A stretch of 64,000 bases of DNA, from the NCBI GenBank assembly GCA_963677935.2, contig CAXXEH010000003.1, positions 2,790,001 to 2,854,000 of the forward strand, given 5' to 3'. Both the position numbers and the translations under genes were made by a program. Below, piece by piece: positions 44,508-54,509 of this stretch. Source of the DNA: JAAFHB01 sp963677935 (GTDB lineage Bacteria > Bacteroidota > Bacteroidia > Bacteroidales > Prolixibacteraceae). Within the stretch, counting starts at the first letter, position 1; each line of letters opens with the position of its first letter. The notes beneath the pieces are model-generated. The model made no database searches. It saw nothing but the letters and a program-made list of their open reading frames with translations, and had not been told where the DNA came from.

Positions 44508-46961
44508 TTACTGATAAACCCCGTACGAAACTTCCGATTTGAGGGTGAAAAACACAGATTTTTCACCTGCTTTGAACGAGGTCTCTTTATCGTTGATAAT
44601 AAGATTTTTACACGATTTATGATAGGGTAATATCACCTGAGCCAAAATACCTTTAGGAATTTTGATATGAAAAGATAATCCTTCACCCATTTTTTCCCAT
44701 TTTACATCCACTGGTCCATAATCTGTAACAACAGTACCTTCAGCTTTAGTCAGGTCACCCATCATCGGTTTGATGGTAATCATTTTTGAGCTGAGAGGAA
44801 GCTTTTCAGAGACACCCAGGACTTTGGAAAGTAGAAAATAGGCGGGGATTGCTCCGTTGTTGTGGCACTGTTCGCCACCGCCAAACCCTTCAGTCAATGT
44901 GCCTGTGATGGTATCCCTGGTTAAATAGTTCCATTTATCGCGGATAAATGCCAGTGCAGCTGTATCCTTGTCCCCTCTGAATAACTCCTCCAGCAACCAG
45001 AAAGCTGAGTAGGGTGATTCGATTCCATTTGCCGGCTTATTCAGATTAAAAAATGATTCAGGAATAACTCCTCCATGTGCATTATCCCCTCCCCGATCCT
45101 TATAATGAATGAACAGATAATTCTGTACCTGTTGTTTCCTGTTTTCAGGAACAATACCTCTGTTTAGCGCCATCATTGCCGCATGGGTGGTTGGAGTCAA
45201 TTGTTTTCCTTTAAAGATTCCTGATGAATAGGTCCCTTTGGATGGTATCCACAACAATTTATTGAAGCTATTTGCTATTTCACCCGCCACTTTTTTATAC
45301 TCGGATGCTGACTGGAGATCCCCTGTGATGGAAGCAAGAAAGGAAGCATCTGAAAAAGCCTTATACGCATACGCATTTAAAGTGGCTCCATTGCAACTGG
45401 CATAGGCGAGCGGATTATCGAAAAATTCGAACTCCCGCCCAAAAACCAGCCCATTTTGTGAACGGTGATTTTCAAACCATTTCATCTGTTTTTTCAGCGG
45501 TACCCATAACTCTTTAACCAGACCTGAATCAGCTGTAAGTTCATAAACCTGTCTCAGCGCCTGTACCCACAGACACGAATAATCTTCAATATAGGCATGA
45601 ATATCAAACCTGTCTGAAGGGTGGTGAGCTTTAAACATTCCGCTGTCACTCTGACTTTGGGCAATGTGCCTAAGCATCGATTTCATGAGTTGATTATCGC
45701 TTTTAGGAACACCTTTTTTATCTGCCAGGGCAAACATGATCCGACTCAATGGGTATTGAATTAAAGCTGCATCGCCCATCCATTCTACTTTTTCGCGCAA
45801 TGCACAATCGGTATAACCGTCTTCACAGTTTAGTTTTGTCGTGAGAACCGATCGCTTCCAAAGTTCGTTTAAGAATGAATCATTACAATGAAAACCGCCT
45901 GTTTCGATGTAGGGATAACGGCGATCGGTGAGTTTAATTTGCTTTAAAAGAACATTATATGGTGCGTAAACACTCCCACTCAATACTTTGATTTTAAGAT
46001 ATCTGAAACCATATGAATCTGTTGGGATATAGATCTGTTCACCCGCCCGGGCTGTATAAAAGCAGGATGAGCCATAAGTTTCACTTACCGTCTCCTTATC
46101 GCCGCAATAACCAAAATCGAACTGGATCTGAACCCCTTCCTCTGCTTCAAAGGTGATCGTCGGAAATCCCTGGATCAACTCGTCACACCTGATGATATAG
46201 GATTGCCCCGATTTTAATCCGACAGGAAGACTCTTATTATTCATCGCAGTCCATTTCATCTCATTTTTGGTGAGAAAAGGGATTGCCCGAGGGGTTAAAT
46301 TACCCCACATCGTACCGTCGATCGGGACAGAATTTGACCAATTTGCGTCAATATAATCCGCCAAAGTCCAGTCACCGTCATCCAAACGTGCATCGATCCG
46401 GTCACTCATATCTGCCCAAAGCTGAACCGGTGGAAGGTAGCGGATATGACTATTCCATTTCCAGGTGCTGTCGGTCACAATTTGATTGACAATTTGGGAA
46501 TGATACTTAATTTCAACTCCAACCGTCAGTCCGGGATGATGGTTCATTGTTTTCCCGTTACTGCCGTGCGAGAGCACCATTACCACAACTGCATTTTTAC
46601 CTCTCTTCAAAAAAGAAGTGATATTCATTGTATCGTAGGAGGGAGATACCGGATCAAAACGACAGGGGCCTCTTAAAACTTCAACGCCATTGATCCACAG
46701 TATATACCTGGAATCTGCAAATAGATGGAGAGAGGCATCATCAAAGTCATTCAATTCAAATACCTTCCGGAACACAGTGTAGCAAGGCTTTCCGTTGTCA
46801 GCACCGCTCCAGATTATTTGGTTCTGAAGCGTCGTTGCTACCATCCGATCAAATGGCTGGCTGTAAGCTTTTTCTGCAAACACAACCATCAATGCCAGTG
46901 TCAGGAATACGAATTGAATCTTCGTATATCCTTTACTATCAAAAATTAACTTGTTTCTCAT
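44508..46961 (-). CDS. GH78 alpha-L-rhamnosidase
   Basis: 817 residues from the ATG at 46961. It is chosen because coding-strand AAAGGAAACAAT precedes it and it gives signal peptide IQFVFLTLALMVVFAEKAYS; the frame is open 33 codons further. An N-terminal rhamnosidase beta-sandwich (LHLFADSRYILWINGVEVL, FDPVSPSYDTMNI) precedes an (alpha/alpha)6 barrel with DCALREKVEWMGD. This is the GH78 block that normally reads DCPxRE-x-x-GW-x-GD, so Pro and Gly are replaced by Ala and Glu. The Glu of R-E-K is the probable general acid. Later LTEGFGGGEQCHNNGAIPAY corresponds to the region of the general base. C-terminal beta domain ITIKPMMGDLTKAEGTV is typical. It hydrolyses alpha-L-rhamnosides with inversion. 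Confidence 0.88.
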   Translation of the reverse strand: MRNKLIFDSKGYTKIQFVFLTLALMVVFAEKAYSQPFDRMVATTLQNQIIWSGADNGKPCYTVFRKVFELNDFDDASLHLFADSRYILWINGVEVLRGPCRFDPVSPSYDTMNITSFLKRGKNAVVVMVLSHGSNGKTMNHHPGLTVGVEIKYHSQIVNQIVTDSTWKWNSHIRYLPPVQLWADMSDRIDARLDDGDWTLADYIDANWSNSVPIDGTMWGNLTPRAIPFLTKNEMKWTAMNNKSLPVGLKSGQSYIIRCDELIQGFPTITFEAEEGVQIQFDFGYCGDKETVSETYGSSCFYTARAGEQIYIPTDSYGFRYLKIKVLSGSVYAPYNVLLKQIKLTDRRYPYIETGGFHCNDSFLNELWKRSVLTTKLNCEDGYTDCALREKVEWMGDAALIQYPLSRIMFALADKKGVPKSDNQLMKSMLRHIAQSQSDSGMFKAHHPSDRFDIHAYIEDYSCLWVQALRQVYELTADSGLVKELWVPLKKQMKWFENHRSQNGLVFGREFEFFDNPLAYASCNGATLNAYAYKAFSDASFLASITGDLQSASEYKKVAGEIANSFNKLLWIPSKGTYSSGIFKGKQLTPTTHAAMMALNRGIVPENRKQQVQNYLFIHYKDRGGDNAHGGVIPESFFNLNKPANGIESPYSAFWLLEELFRGDKDTAALAFIRDKWNYLTRDTITGTLTEGFGGGEQCHNNGAIPAYFLLSKVLGVSEKLPLSSKMITIKPMMGDLTKAEGTVVTDYGPVDVKWEKMGEGLSFHIKIPKGILAQVILPYHKSCKNLIINDKETSFKAGEKSVFFTLKSEVSYGVYQ

Positions 46962-46973
46962 ATTGTTTCCTTT
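46962..46973 (-). promoter_or_regulatory. Ribosome binding site deciding the GH78 start
   Basis: Coding strand reads AAAGGAAACAAT directly before ATG at 46961. The GGA core is 7-9 nt upstream, one of the few Shine-Dalgarno-like sites in this window. It supports the internal Met over the longer frame starting at 47060. Confidence 0.6.
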
Positions 46974-47072
46974 AAAATTAATTGGAAAGATATAATGTAC
47001 TAAAATTAAATTTATTATCGAATTCAGACCCCTCCAAATCTCCTGCATTCTGAACAACACCGGCCTTTTAAT

Positions 47073-47098
47073 CCCCTCCTCTGGAGGGCCTGGGGCGG
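47073..47098. repeat. GC-rich REP-like palindrome
   Basis: CCCTCC (47074-47079), loop TCT, GGAGGG (47083-47088), followed by CCTGGGGCGG. It stands out from its AT-rich surroundings in the spacer between a GH36 and the GH78 gene. Similar C-rich/G-rich palindromes are scattered through many Bacteroidota genomes; only one copy is present here. Confidence 0.55.
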
Positions 47099-47135
47099 TC
47101 AGATTACTGATTCTGCATTTATTCTTGATTTGAAC

Positions 47136-49286
47136 TCATTTAATAATACGGTATTTCCAGATCACGGCTCCGGGACAATTTTTGATAGTTACAGATATTC
47201 CATCTGACATCAGCTCGCGACCTGATTTAATAATGATTCCGGGATCATCCAGATTGGAGATGGTGTACTTTGCCCTGGGATCAAGTCCAACCAGTTTGTA
47301 GGTTGCAGATTCGTCAGTACATTTGGTTCTGCGGAACGCCTGCACGATTCCTTCTCTGAGATCTGGCCGGTCGAATTGCCAGGCCATCCATGCATTGGAA
47401 TCCAGGCTATAGGGAGAAAGGGGATAGTAATCTCCATAAAAGAACTTGCGTACCGAAAGATACTCATTTAGTAATTTGCGATAAAGATCAAAGTCATAGT
47501 CCATGGAATCGATCTTCTTTTTATACAAATTTCCGCAGATAACCAGCCCTGGACTGTAGGCACTTCTGAAGGCATACACATTGTTCTGCGAAGTAGCTGC
47601 CGCACTTAAAGGTACCCATTGTGACAAACCCCAGGTTTGGGACTGGATACCTATCGGATCAAAATCGAGCAATCCTTTTGGTCCGGATTGGTAGTCACTC
47701 CTCCATAACGGAATACTCCGTTGCATGGTCTCGATATCGATTTTCCTTCCTCCACCCGCGCAGTTATCGATGATCAGATTTGGATGACGATTGAGCAACG
47801 CGTCCCAGAACTCATAGAATCCTTCAGTATAGCGAATCTGACTCATGCCGATCCGGCTGCTGGATGTATCCTTCGGATAGATAGAATGGCCATCCTGCCG
47901 GAATACATCGAGACCATGCTCGTCAACAGACTTGCAGTATTTATCAATCATCCAATTATTTACTTCAATATTACCATGATCAAGACCATTTCCCGGCAGT
48001 ACCCATTCCGGATGTTCCTTCCCAATTTCTGTACCAACCCTGGCTGTGTGTGGCCAGGTCCAAAGGAGAAATTTCATTCCAGCCTGGTGAGCAGCATTGG
48101 ACACCTGTTTCATTCCAAATGGATAGAGATCCTTTCGTGGCGCCCGGTTGGTAGCAGCAGTGAAACAGTCTTCGCCTTTCAGTCCGTTCCATCCGGCATC
48201 GATCCAAAAACACTCCATGGGTAGCTTGTGTTCTTTCCACCAGTTTATTTTTCCGATTTGTTCATCTGCGGTCAGTTCACCCCAGCTGGCATCGCAAAGA
48301 GGAACTTTCACCATTGATCCGCCAGGACGCGGGGTATAGTGTTCAAGGAGAAAATGCCGCCATAAATTGTGCGCCCGTATCCGATCACCCTCCCATTGGA
48401 GAATGACCATTCTAGGTGTCCTGATCTCCTCCCCCGGGTGAAGGATCAAATGAGTAGTATCCATACCTGCCCGAATCTGAAGAGCATCAGACCCGCCGCG
48501 GACAAACTCTGCCGACCACGCACCGGACCAGCCGATGGCCCCAATGATTCCCCTTCCTGTCGTTTCGACATTGAAAAAAGGCAATGACTCAACAGACGAC
48601 ATCCCCCATGGATGGAGTCCAAACGAGTGAAGGCGAAGGCTTGAAGATGGTAAAAGTGTGTCGTTTAAGGGCTGAAAATCATTCATTGCAGAGTTGCTTC
48701 CCCTGGCATGATGAATAACATAACTGCTTCGGCGTGTACAGGTCTGAGCAATATCAAGCGCCTGTACATTTTCTAGAATCGGTGTGTCTTTGAGGCCGGC
48801 ATTTTTAAAATAAATGACCCACTCTATGGCAGGATAATCAGAATATTCGATAGCCTGACACCGGACCACAAGGTGAGTAATGGTGTCGGTATAAGTCAGG
48901 ATATGATCTGTTCTGTTACGGTCGCGCTTCAGTTTAGTACGTTCCAGTTGCCAGTTTTTCAGGTTCTCAGACGACAGATGGCCGTTATAAACAAATGAAA
49001 ACGGAGGATCTGGTAATTCCGCCGCAAACCGGGAGTACGCCCATTGGTGTGCCTCTGACATCTCCCGTTTCGAAGCCATCTTTTTAAATTGTGGGATGAA
49101 TGACTCATTTTCACGACCAGTTCCGGCGCTGACTTGGGCAGTGGCAGACCCCTCATTTGAAGCTCCCTGACCCCTGGTTGTGTATGCACCAATAATGATA
49201 ACAACGCAAACAAACACTACAATAAGACTAATATTTGGTTGCCGGTTATGCGTATTTGAACTGCAATCTTTTTTGATGATTATCAT
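47136..49286 (-). CDS. Divergent GH36-like alpha-galactosidase
   Basis: 716 residues with a membrane-spanning or signal segment at about 19-39. Same overall fold as the other GH36-like products. The barrel has WIDAGWNG, nucleophile Asp465 in VFRQDGHS and acid/base Asp531 in LWRSDYQSG. The segment that reads WFEPERV in the paralogues is WTWPHTARVG here (409-418), so a Glu thought to shape the substrate pocket is missing. The nucleophile loop (VFRQDGHSIYP) also differs from YYRQDFN. A different terminal sugar or linkage is likely. C-terminal beta domain as in the others. It follows two giant beta-helix genes with a 29 bp gap. Confidence 0.83.
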   Translation of the reverse strand: MIIIKKDCSSNTHNRQPNISLIVVFVCVVIIIGAYTTRGQGASNEGSATAQVSAGTGRENESFIPQFKKMASKREMSEAHQWAYSRFAAELPDPPFSFVYNGHLSSENLKNWQLERTKLKRDRNRTDHILTYTDTITHLVVRCQAIEYSDYPAIEWVIYFKNAGLKDTPILENVQALDIAQTCTRRSSYVIHHARGSNSAMNDFQPLNDTLLPSSSLRLHSFGLHPWGMSSVESLPFFNVETTGRGIIGAIGWSGAWSAEFVRGGSDALQIRAGMDTTHLILHPGEEIRTPRMVILQWEGDRIRAHNLWRHFLLEHYTPRPGGSMVKVPLCDASWGELTADEQIGKINWWKEHKLPMECFWIDAGWNGLKGEDCFTAATNRAPRKDLYPFGMKQVSNAAHQAGMKFLLWTWPHTARVGTEIGKEHPEWVLPGNGLDHGNIEVNNWMIDKYCKSVDEHGLDVFRQDGHSIYPKDTSSSRIGMSQIRYTEGFYEFWDALLNRHPNLIIDNCAGGGRKIDIETMQRSIPLWRSDYQSGPKGLLDFDPIGIQSQTWGLSQWVPLSAAATSQNNVYAFRSAYSPGLVICGNLYKKKIDSMDYDFDLYRKLLNEYLSVRKFFYGDYYPLSPYSLDSNAWMAWQFDRPDLREGIVQAFRRTKCTDESATYKLVGLDPRAKYTISNLDDPGIIIKSGRELMSDGISVTIKNCPGAVIWKYRIIK

Positions 49287-49315
49287 GATTATCCTGTATA
49301 GATTCTCAATTTAAT

Positions 49316-51841
49316 TCATTTTTTAAACAATATCGATGAAGAGTACGGTTTGAGCACCATCAAATTTCGTTGTAACTTCCCGGTCACATCGACAAATCCT
49401 TTTGGAACAGGAAGTGGGTGCGCTGTTTGGGAATCATTGACTAAGAATAGAAAATGATCTTTGGGGTCTGGAACGGTCACATTACCTTCCTGAAAAGTGA
49501 TATTTTTGATCCAGACTGCCGTTTCCGGATTACTGAATTCGAAATTCACCCGTTCAAACGGTTTGTTGGCAAAAGCCGGAACATAAAGCAGTTCATTCGT
49601 CTGAAAAGTCGGTTTTAGCTGAAACTCCTTAGTGCATACAATCTGGTTATCTTTCGTCTTGAAATTTGCTTTGATGATTTCACCTGACTTATCGCACCTG
49701 GTCTCAAAACGCAACAGGTATTTCCGTCCTTCCCCCTTCCTGAAATCAATGTTCATCGAGAGAATCATAAACTTGTTCATTCCCTTTTGAGAACCACCTG
49801 AGCCACCTGTCAAATCAGTAATTGCTTTATTGGTCGCCTCTTTTCCGGTCGAACGTTCATCATACCAGGTGTCTTTACCCTCGTGGTAGAAGCCGTAAGT
49901 AATTTTCTGAGGTGAAGCCAGGGAATTAATGTTATAGCGAAACCGGATCGGTTCAGGCAAAGAATTTTGATCATGTCCGTACTGTTCCTTCCATTCGGTT
50001 AAGGAATAGGTTTTATGGACATCCAGATCACCTTTTTTGTAGGAACATTGCATGATCATTTCCGGATCAGCCGGCCTGCAATAATAATTACTATCCATCA
50101 CCCCCATCCGCTGAATTCCATCCATTCCTTCGTCTGTAATGAAATTGGCAATTCTTTGCGAAGAGAGACCGGAAACAAACGTATTGTTTTTGACAATATG
50201 TCCACGATTGGTCAGAAGAGGCATCCCCTCAGCACGTACCTGAAGTTGTATCTTGCTGTTATAAACAAGGTTATTCAGAACAGTAATCCGGCTAGCGTTA
50301 TTGAGGAAAATGCCAATTGCGCCACAATGATAAACAGTATTTCCAAGAACTTCCACGTTACAACTTCCTCCATCAATATAAATCCCATTAGCAGAATTGC
50401 TTAGCGAGTCATCAGTCCCGAAACCTGCCCCGATCCCATTACGGACGATATTACCGATAACCTTTCGATCTATATTTGGAGGAACAACATTAGGGTGAAA
50501 ATAATGATCACCATTCCAGGTGTAAATTCCCCCTCCGTCATCCTTGACCATGCAATAGTTGGATATGACATTATATTGCACGGTCGTCGAATCTCCTTCA
50601 AACCGTACTCCAACATATCCGATGCTGTCAATTTTATTATACTCAATCAGATTGGAAGAACCTGAAATTTCCAATCCCGTGTAGGAAAAACTTCCATCAA
50701 ATGAAGGCCTTCCCATTCCGGCATTGAGCCCAATGTTTTTGATCTGATTATGACGGATCACCGAACCCCTGCAGTTCTGAAAGTTCAGTCCCTCATTATT
50801 TGCATCAGAAATGGAATTATCTTCAAATACTACATTTCGGGAATCTTTAAAATAGACCGCATTTTTACCGATGTGAACTGCTTCAATATTTCTGACAGTC
50901 ACATTTTGAACGCTATCAGCCATAATCCCGTTAATCAGGGCGCCGTTTATCACCAGATTTTCAATGGTGATGAACCGTTGGTTCCTGATCGCAATCAAAT
51001 CACCGACAGTCGGTACTTCAATGCGGGATAAGTTCGGATCGCTTTCAGAATAGATAGTTATCTTTTTGGTCGCCTGATTAAAGCACCATTCTCCGGGATG
51101 ATCAAGAGCCATTGGGCTATTACAAATAAAAAATCCAAACTCCGGATTGATAATATTCTGTGGAATAGGTTGTATGGTAAGGGTATCTCGGCTGGTTGAA
51201 AGAATTGTTGAGCAGTCCAAAACCCAACGCTGTGACCTGACAATGACATCGGCCCCTTTCCAGACTGAACCATCAGGAATCGCCTGACTACTCAGCCGGG
51301 TACTTCCCGAAGCCCATTTCACAGGTAAATATCCCCCGTTAGCGGCATGAAGGTTCGGCCACCTTCCAATTGGCTGCATTACGCTATTCAAAAATAAGGA
51401 ATTCAACTGATCCTTGCAGTCCGTGCAGATCGCTTCCCATCTATGCTGACCAGAAGTTTTCCAACCGGATACCTTTGTTGTTCCGTTTAATATCGGCCTT
51501 TTACCTTTACCATAGGCGCCGAAATAAATCGCTGATTGATTGGTTCCGCTTTTGGTTATGCGGATTTCGCCGCTAAAAATATCGCCCCGACGAAGCAATA
51601 CTGAGTCGCCGGGTTGAAGTTGGAGCATAACTGAGTTTAGCTTTTCAAGGCTTTTCCAAGGTGAATATGCCGATAATCCGTTGTTCTTTGCATCGTTGCC
51701 ACTAATCGAAAAATAGTAGTTGGTTGCCTGTGCCTGGCCATAAGCCAGCAAAATAAAGACAAGTGAAACCACTATCCGTAAGATTTCATATTTAACAAAA
51801 TTAAGATTACGCGGATTGTTGTTCAGAGATGGTTTTAACAT
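49316..51841 (-). CDS. Giant parallel beta-helix protein (~830-residue family), copy 2
   Basis: 841 residues. The signal segment VSLVFILLAYGQAQA is followed by TNYYFSISGNDAKNNG. It shares every landmark of copy 1: PWKSLEKLNSV, PGDSVLLRRGD, ILNGTTKVSGWKTSG, IGRWPNLHAANGGYL, FITIENLVINGA, YCMVKDDGGGIYTWNGD, GIYIDGGSCNVEVLGN, DSNYYCRPADPEM and the C-terminal FERVNFEFSNPETAVWIKNI. The loop after DDGGGIYTWNGD is longer (HYFHPNVVPPNID) than in the others. Probably a surface or periplasmic glycan-cleaving enzyme of an unassigned beta-helix family. 26 bp from copy 3, so these two are a recent-looking tandem pair. Confidence 0.7.
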   Translation of the reverse strand: MLKPSLNNNPRNLNFVKYEILRIVVSLVFILLAYGQAQATNYYFSISGNDAKNNGLSAYSPWKSLEKLNSVMLQLQPGDSVLLRRGDIFSGEIRITKSGTNQSAIYFGAYGKGKRPILNGTTKVSGWKTSGQHRWEAICTDCKDQLNSLFLNSVMQPIGRWPNLHAANGGYLPVKWASGSTRLSSQAIPDGSVWKGADVIVRSQRWVLDCSTILSTSRDTLTIQPIPQNIINPEFGFFICNSPMALDHPGEWCFNQATKKITIYSESDPNLSRIEVPTVGDLIAIRNQRFITIENLVINGALINGIMADSVQNVTVRNIEAVHIGKNAVYFKDSRNVVFEDNSISDANNEGLNFQNCRGSVIRHNQIKNIGLNAGMGRPSFDGSFSYTGLEISGSSNLIEYNKIDSIGYVGVRFEGDSTTVQYNVISNYCMVKDDGGGIYTWNGDHYFHPNVVPPNIDRKVIGNIVRNGIGAGFGTDDSLSNSANGIYIDGGSCNVEVLGNTVYHCGAIGIFLNNASRITVLNNLVYNSKIQLQVRAEGMPLLTNRGHIVKNNTFVSGLSSQRIANFITDEGMDGIQRMGVMDSNYYCRPADPEMIMQCSYKKGDLDVHKTYSLTEWKEQYGHDQNSLPEPIRFRYNINSLASPQKITYGFYHEGKDTWYDERSTGKEATNKAITDLTGGSGGSQKGMNKFMILSMNIDFRKGEGRKYLLRFETRCDKSGEIIKANFKTKDNQIVCTKEFQLKPTFQTNELLYVPAFANKPFERVNFEFSNPETAVWIKNITFQEGNVTVPDPKDHFLFLVNDSQTAHPLPVPKGFVDVTGKLQRNLMVLKPYSSSILFKK

Positions 51842-51867
51842 GGTATTTTTATGAGGGACCTAACTTT

Positions 51868-54294
51868 TTATTTTTTGAAGAATATGGCCGATGAATAGGG
51901 TTGAATCGTTATCTGGTTTTTACACACTTTTCCCGAAACATCAACATATCCTGCCAACAGAGGACTTAACCGTGGCTTCCCCGATTCATTTACTACAAGC
52001 AGGAAATGGTCGTCAGGATTGGGTAGCGTAGCCTCTACTTTTCTGAACGTTATATTTTTTATCCAGACAGGTTCTCTCCAGTTGCTGTATTCAAAATTTA
52101 CGCGTTCGTGCGGTGTGTTGGCAAATGCCGGAACATAAAGCAGCTCGTTTTTCTGAAAAGTATTTTCAAGTTTAAACTCTCTCGAGCAAACAATATGGTC
52201 GTTGGGAGTTTTAAAGTTTGCTTTGATGACACCCCCTGCATTTGCGCCTTTTGTATCAAAACTGAGCAGATATTTCTGTTGCTTTTCTTTTTTGAAATCA
52301 ATGTCCATGGAAAGAATCAACCTTACATGCATCCCTTTCTTTGGGTTATCAGGATTACCCATTAAATCTTCTTTTATTTTTTTCAGGGCTTCCGCTTCTG
52401 TTGTGCTTTCATCGTACCAGGTATCCTTTCCATCGAGATAAACCCCGTAGGTAATTTTCTGTGGCGCACCCAACGAGGTAATTTTATATTTAAGCTGAAC
52501 AGGACTTTGCCGGGTGTGTTGATCCTGTCCGAATTCCTGCTTCCAGTCATCGAATGAATACCATTTCTCTCCCGGATTAAAAGAACAATGGATAATCATA
52601 TCGGGGTCAATAGGTCGGCAATAATAATTGCTGTCGATTACCCCCATCAGCTTGATACTCTCCTTCGGCTCATCAGTTATAACATTGGTTATCAACTGCC
52701 TGGACATGCGTGAAACAAAGGTATTATTTTTAATGATGCAATCTCTGATTTCATAGCCCGGCATCCCACTGGAGAGCATTTGCAACTGCGTTCCATTATC
52801 AAATGCCAGATTATCCCGAACCAGAACATGATTTGCATTATGAATGAAAATGCCAATGTTGCCGCATTTATAGACCGTATTTCCAACAATTTCAACGCTG
52901 GAGCTTTGGTCATCAATATAAATTCCTTCCGACGAGACTCTCAGGGTATCACTGGTCCCATGTCCGGCCCCAATGGCATTACGAACAATATTGCTGATGA
53001 TTTTACGTTCAACGAAAGGATGGCCTTCCCGATTCCCCCAGGTATAAATTCCTCCTCCATCATCTTTGACCATGCAGTAATTTGAGATCACATTGTGTCG
53101 CATCATCACAGAATCGCCCTCGAACCGGAGTGGAATATACCCAATACTATCCAGTTTATTATATTCGATGAGATTGGAAGAGCCTTCAACAACCATCGCA
53201 TTGTAGGAGTTGGAACCATTTGCCCCCATTCCGGCGATCAGTCCGTTTTTCCTGATCTCATTCTGCCTGATCACCGATCCATGGCAATCCTGAAAAATAA
53301 ATCCCTGATTGTTAGTATCAATCACTTTATTATTTTCAAAAACCGGATTATAACAAGCTTTATAATAGACTCCATTTGCACCCGAGTGAACAATCTCTGA
53401 ATTTTTGAAAGTAATATTTCTCGAATTCGATGCTGTTAAGGCAATTGATGACGCACCGCTTAAAACCAGATTTTCGATGACAATGAAATTTTGATTTTCG
53501 ATTGAAATAATATTCTCAGTCGTTGAAGCTTCGATGACAGACCCAGAAGGATCTGTTTCCAGATAAATCGTTAGTATTTTTGTTTTTTTGTTGAAACACC
53601 ATTCACCGTTTTTATCGAGCGTTTCAGGATGATTACAGACAAAAAAACCAAACTCGGTACTTATGTTATACGATGTTGGCTCAATGGTAAGTGTATCACC
53701 GTTAGTTGATAAAACAGGTACCCGGTCTAATACCCACCGTTGATTCCGAACCACTAATTCGGCCCCTTGCCACTTTGCGCCATCCGGAATCGATTGGCTA
53801 CTTAATTTGTTCCGGTCTGAAGCCCACTTAATCAGTAAATACCCGCGGTTTGGAGCTGAAACATTTGGCCAACGCCCAATTGGTTGTTGAATACCGTTGA
53901 GAAATAAGTTGGTCAATTTTTCAACATTGGTATTACATTGGGTTTCCCATTTGTTGCGTCCGGCCTTTTTCCATCCAGAAATTTGAGTGGTTCCGTTCAA
54001 TACCGGTTTTGAACCTTTGCCATAAGCACCAAAATAGATCACAGATTGTTTGTTGCCACTTTTGGTAATGCGCAGATCTCCGTTAAACACATTGCCCCGG
54101 TGAAACAACACCGAGTCGCCTGGCTGAAGCAGTGGGATGACCGAGTTTAGTTTTTTAACACTTCTCCACGGCGAAATTAAGGATAAGCCATTGTTCATTT
54201 CATCGTCACCACTTGTTGAGAAATAATAATTTGTCGCTTTTAAGCTACTACAAATCAGAAAAAAAAGAAAAAGAAGAGAAACAGTTTTGATCAT
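51868..54294 (-). CDS. Giant parallel beta-helix protein (~830-residue family), copy 3
   Basis: The frame extends to 54351, but the Met at 54294 (MIKTVSLLFLFFLICSS) gives a compact signal peptide and is preferred; the longer form adds 19 residues. Landmarks match copies 1 and 2: TNYYFSTSGDDEMNNG, PWRSVKKLNSV, IGRWPNVSAPNRGYL, YCMVKDDGGGIYTW, GIYIDDQSSSVEIVGN, FERV-like HERVNFEYSNW and VDVSGKVCKNQ. Here the conserved GGS of copies 1 and 2 is DDQ, and the loop after GIYTW is short (GNREGHP). This suggests sub-functional divergence within one family. 158 bp of non-coding DNA without a recognised signal precedes it. Confidence 0.7.
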   Translation of the reverse strand: MIKTVSLLFLFFLICSSLKATNYYFSTSGDDEMNNGLSLISPWRSVKKLNSVIPLLQPGDSVLFHRGNVFNGDLRITKSGNKQSVIYFGAYGKGSKPVLNGTTQISGWKKAGRNKWETQCNTNVEKLTNLFLNGIQQPIGRWPNVSAPNRGYLLIKWASDRNKLSSQSIPDGAKWQGAELVVRNQRWVLDRVPVLSTNGDTLTIEPTSYNISTEFGFFVCNHPETLDKNGEWCFNKKTKILTIYLETDPSGSVIEASTTENIISIENQNFIVIENLVLSGASSIALTASNSRNITFKNSEIVHSGANGVYYKACYNPVFENNKVIDTNNQGFIFQDCHGSVIRQNEIRKNGLIAGMGANGSNSYNAMVVEGSSNLIEYNKLDSIGYIPLRFEGDSVMMRHNVISNYCMVKDDGGGIYTWGNREGHPFVERKIISNIVRNAIGAGHGTSDTLRVSSEGIYIDDQSSSVEIVGNTVYKCGNIGIFIHNANHVLVRDNLAFDNGTQLQMLSSGMPGYEIRDCIIKNNTFVSRMSRQLITNVITDEPKESIKLMGVIDSNYYCRPIDPDMIIHCSFNPGEKWYSFDDWKQEFGQDQHTRQSPVQLKYKITSLGAPQKITYGVYLDGKDTWYDESTTEAEALKKIKEDLMGNPDNPKKGMHVRLILSMDIDFKKEKQQKYLLSFDTKGANAGGVIKANFKTPNDHIVCSREFKLENTFQKNELLYVPAFANTPHERVNFEYSNWREPVWIKNITFRKVEATLPNPDDHFLLVVNESGKPRLSPLLAGYVDVSGKVCKNQITIQPYSSAIFFKK

Positions 54295-54509
54295 TTGAAA
54301 TCTTAAAAAAATAGAACATAGCTGAATTTGATACATAAGCGGTTTGGTCATATTAGTTTGTTTTAGATTATCGACATTGGCTGTACGAATTCAGAATCAT
54401 TTGCCATAAAATGAAAACGACATTCATGGATAGAAGGACTACACATGCATTTTCAAAAGACGCTTTTTATAATGTTACCTGAATATTTCCATCATCTTGA
54501 TGTTTATAG

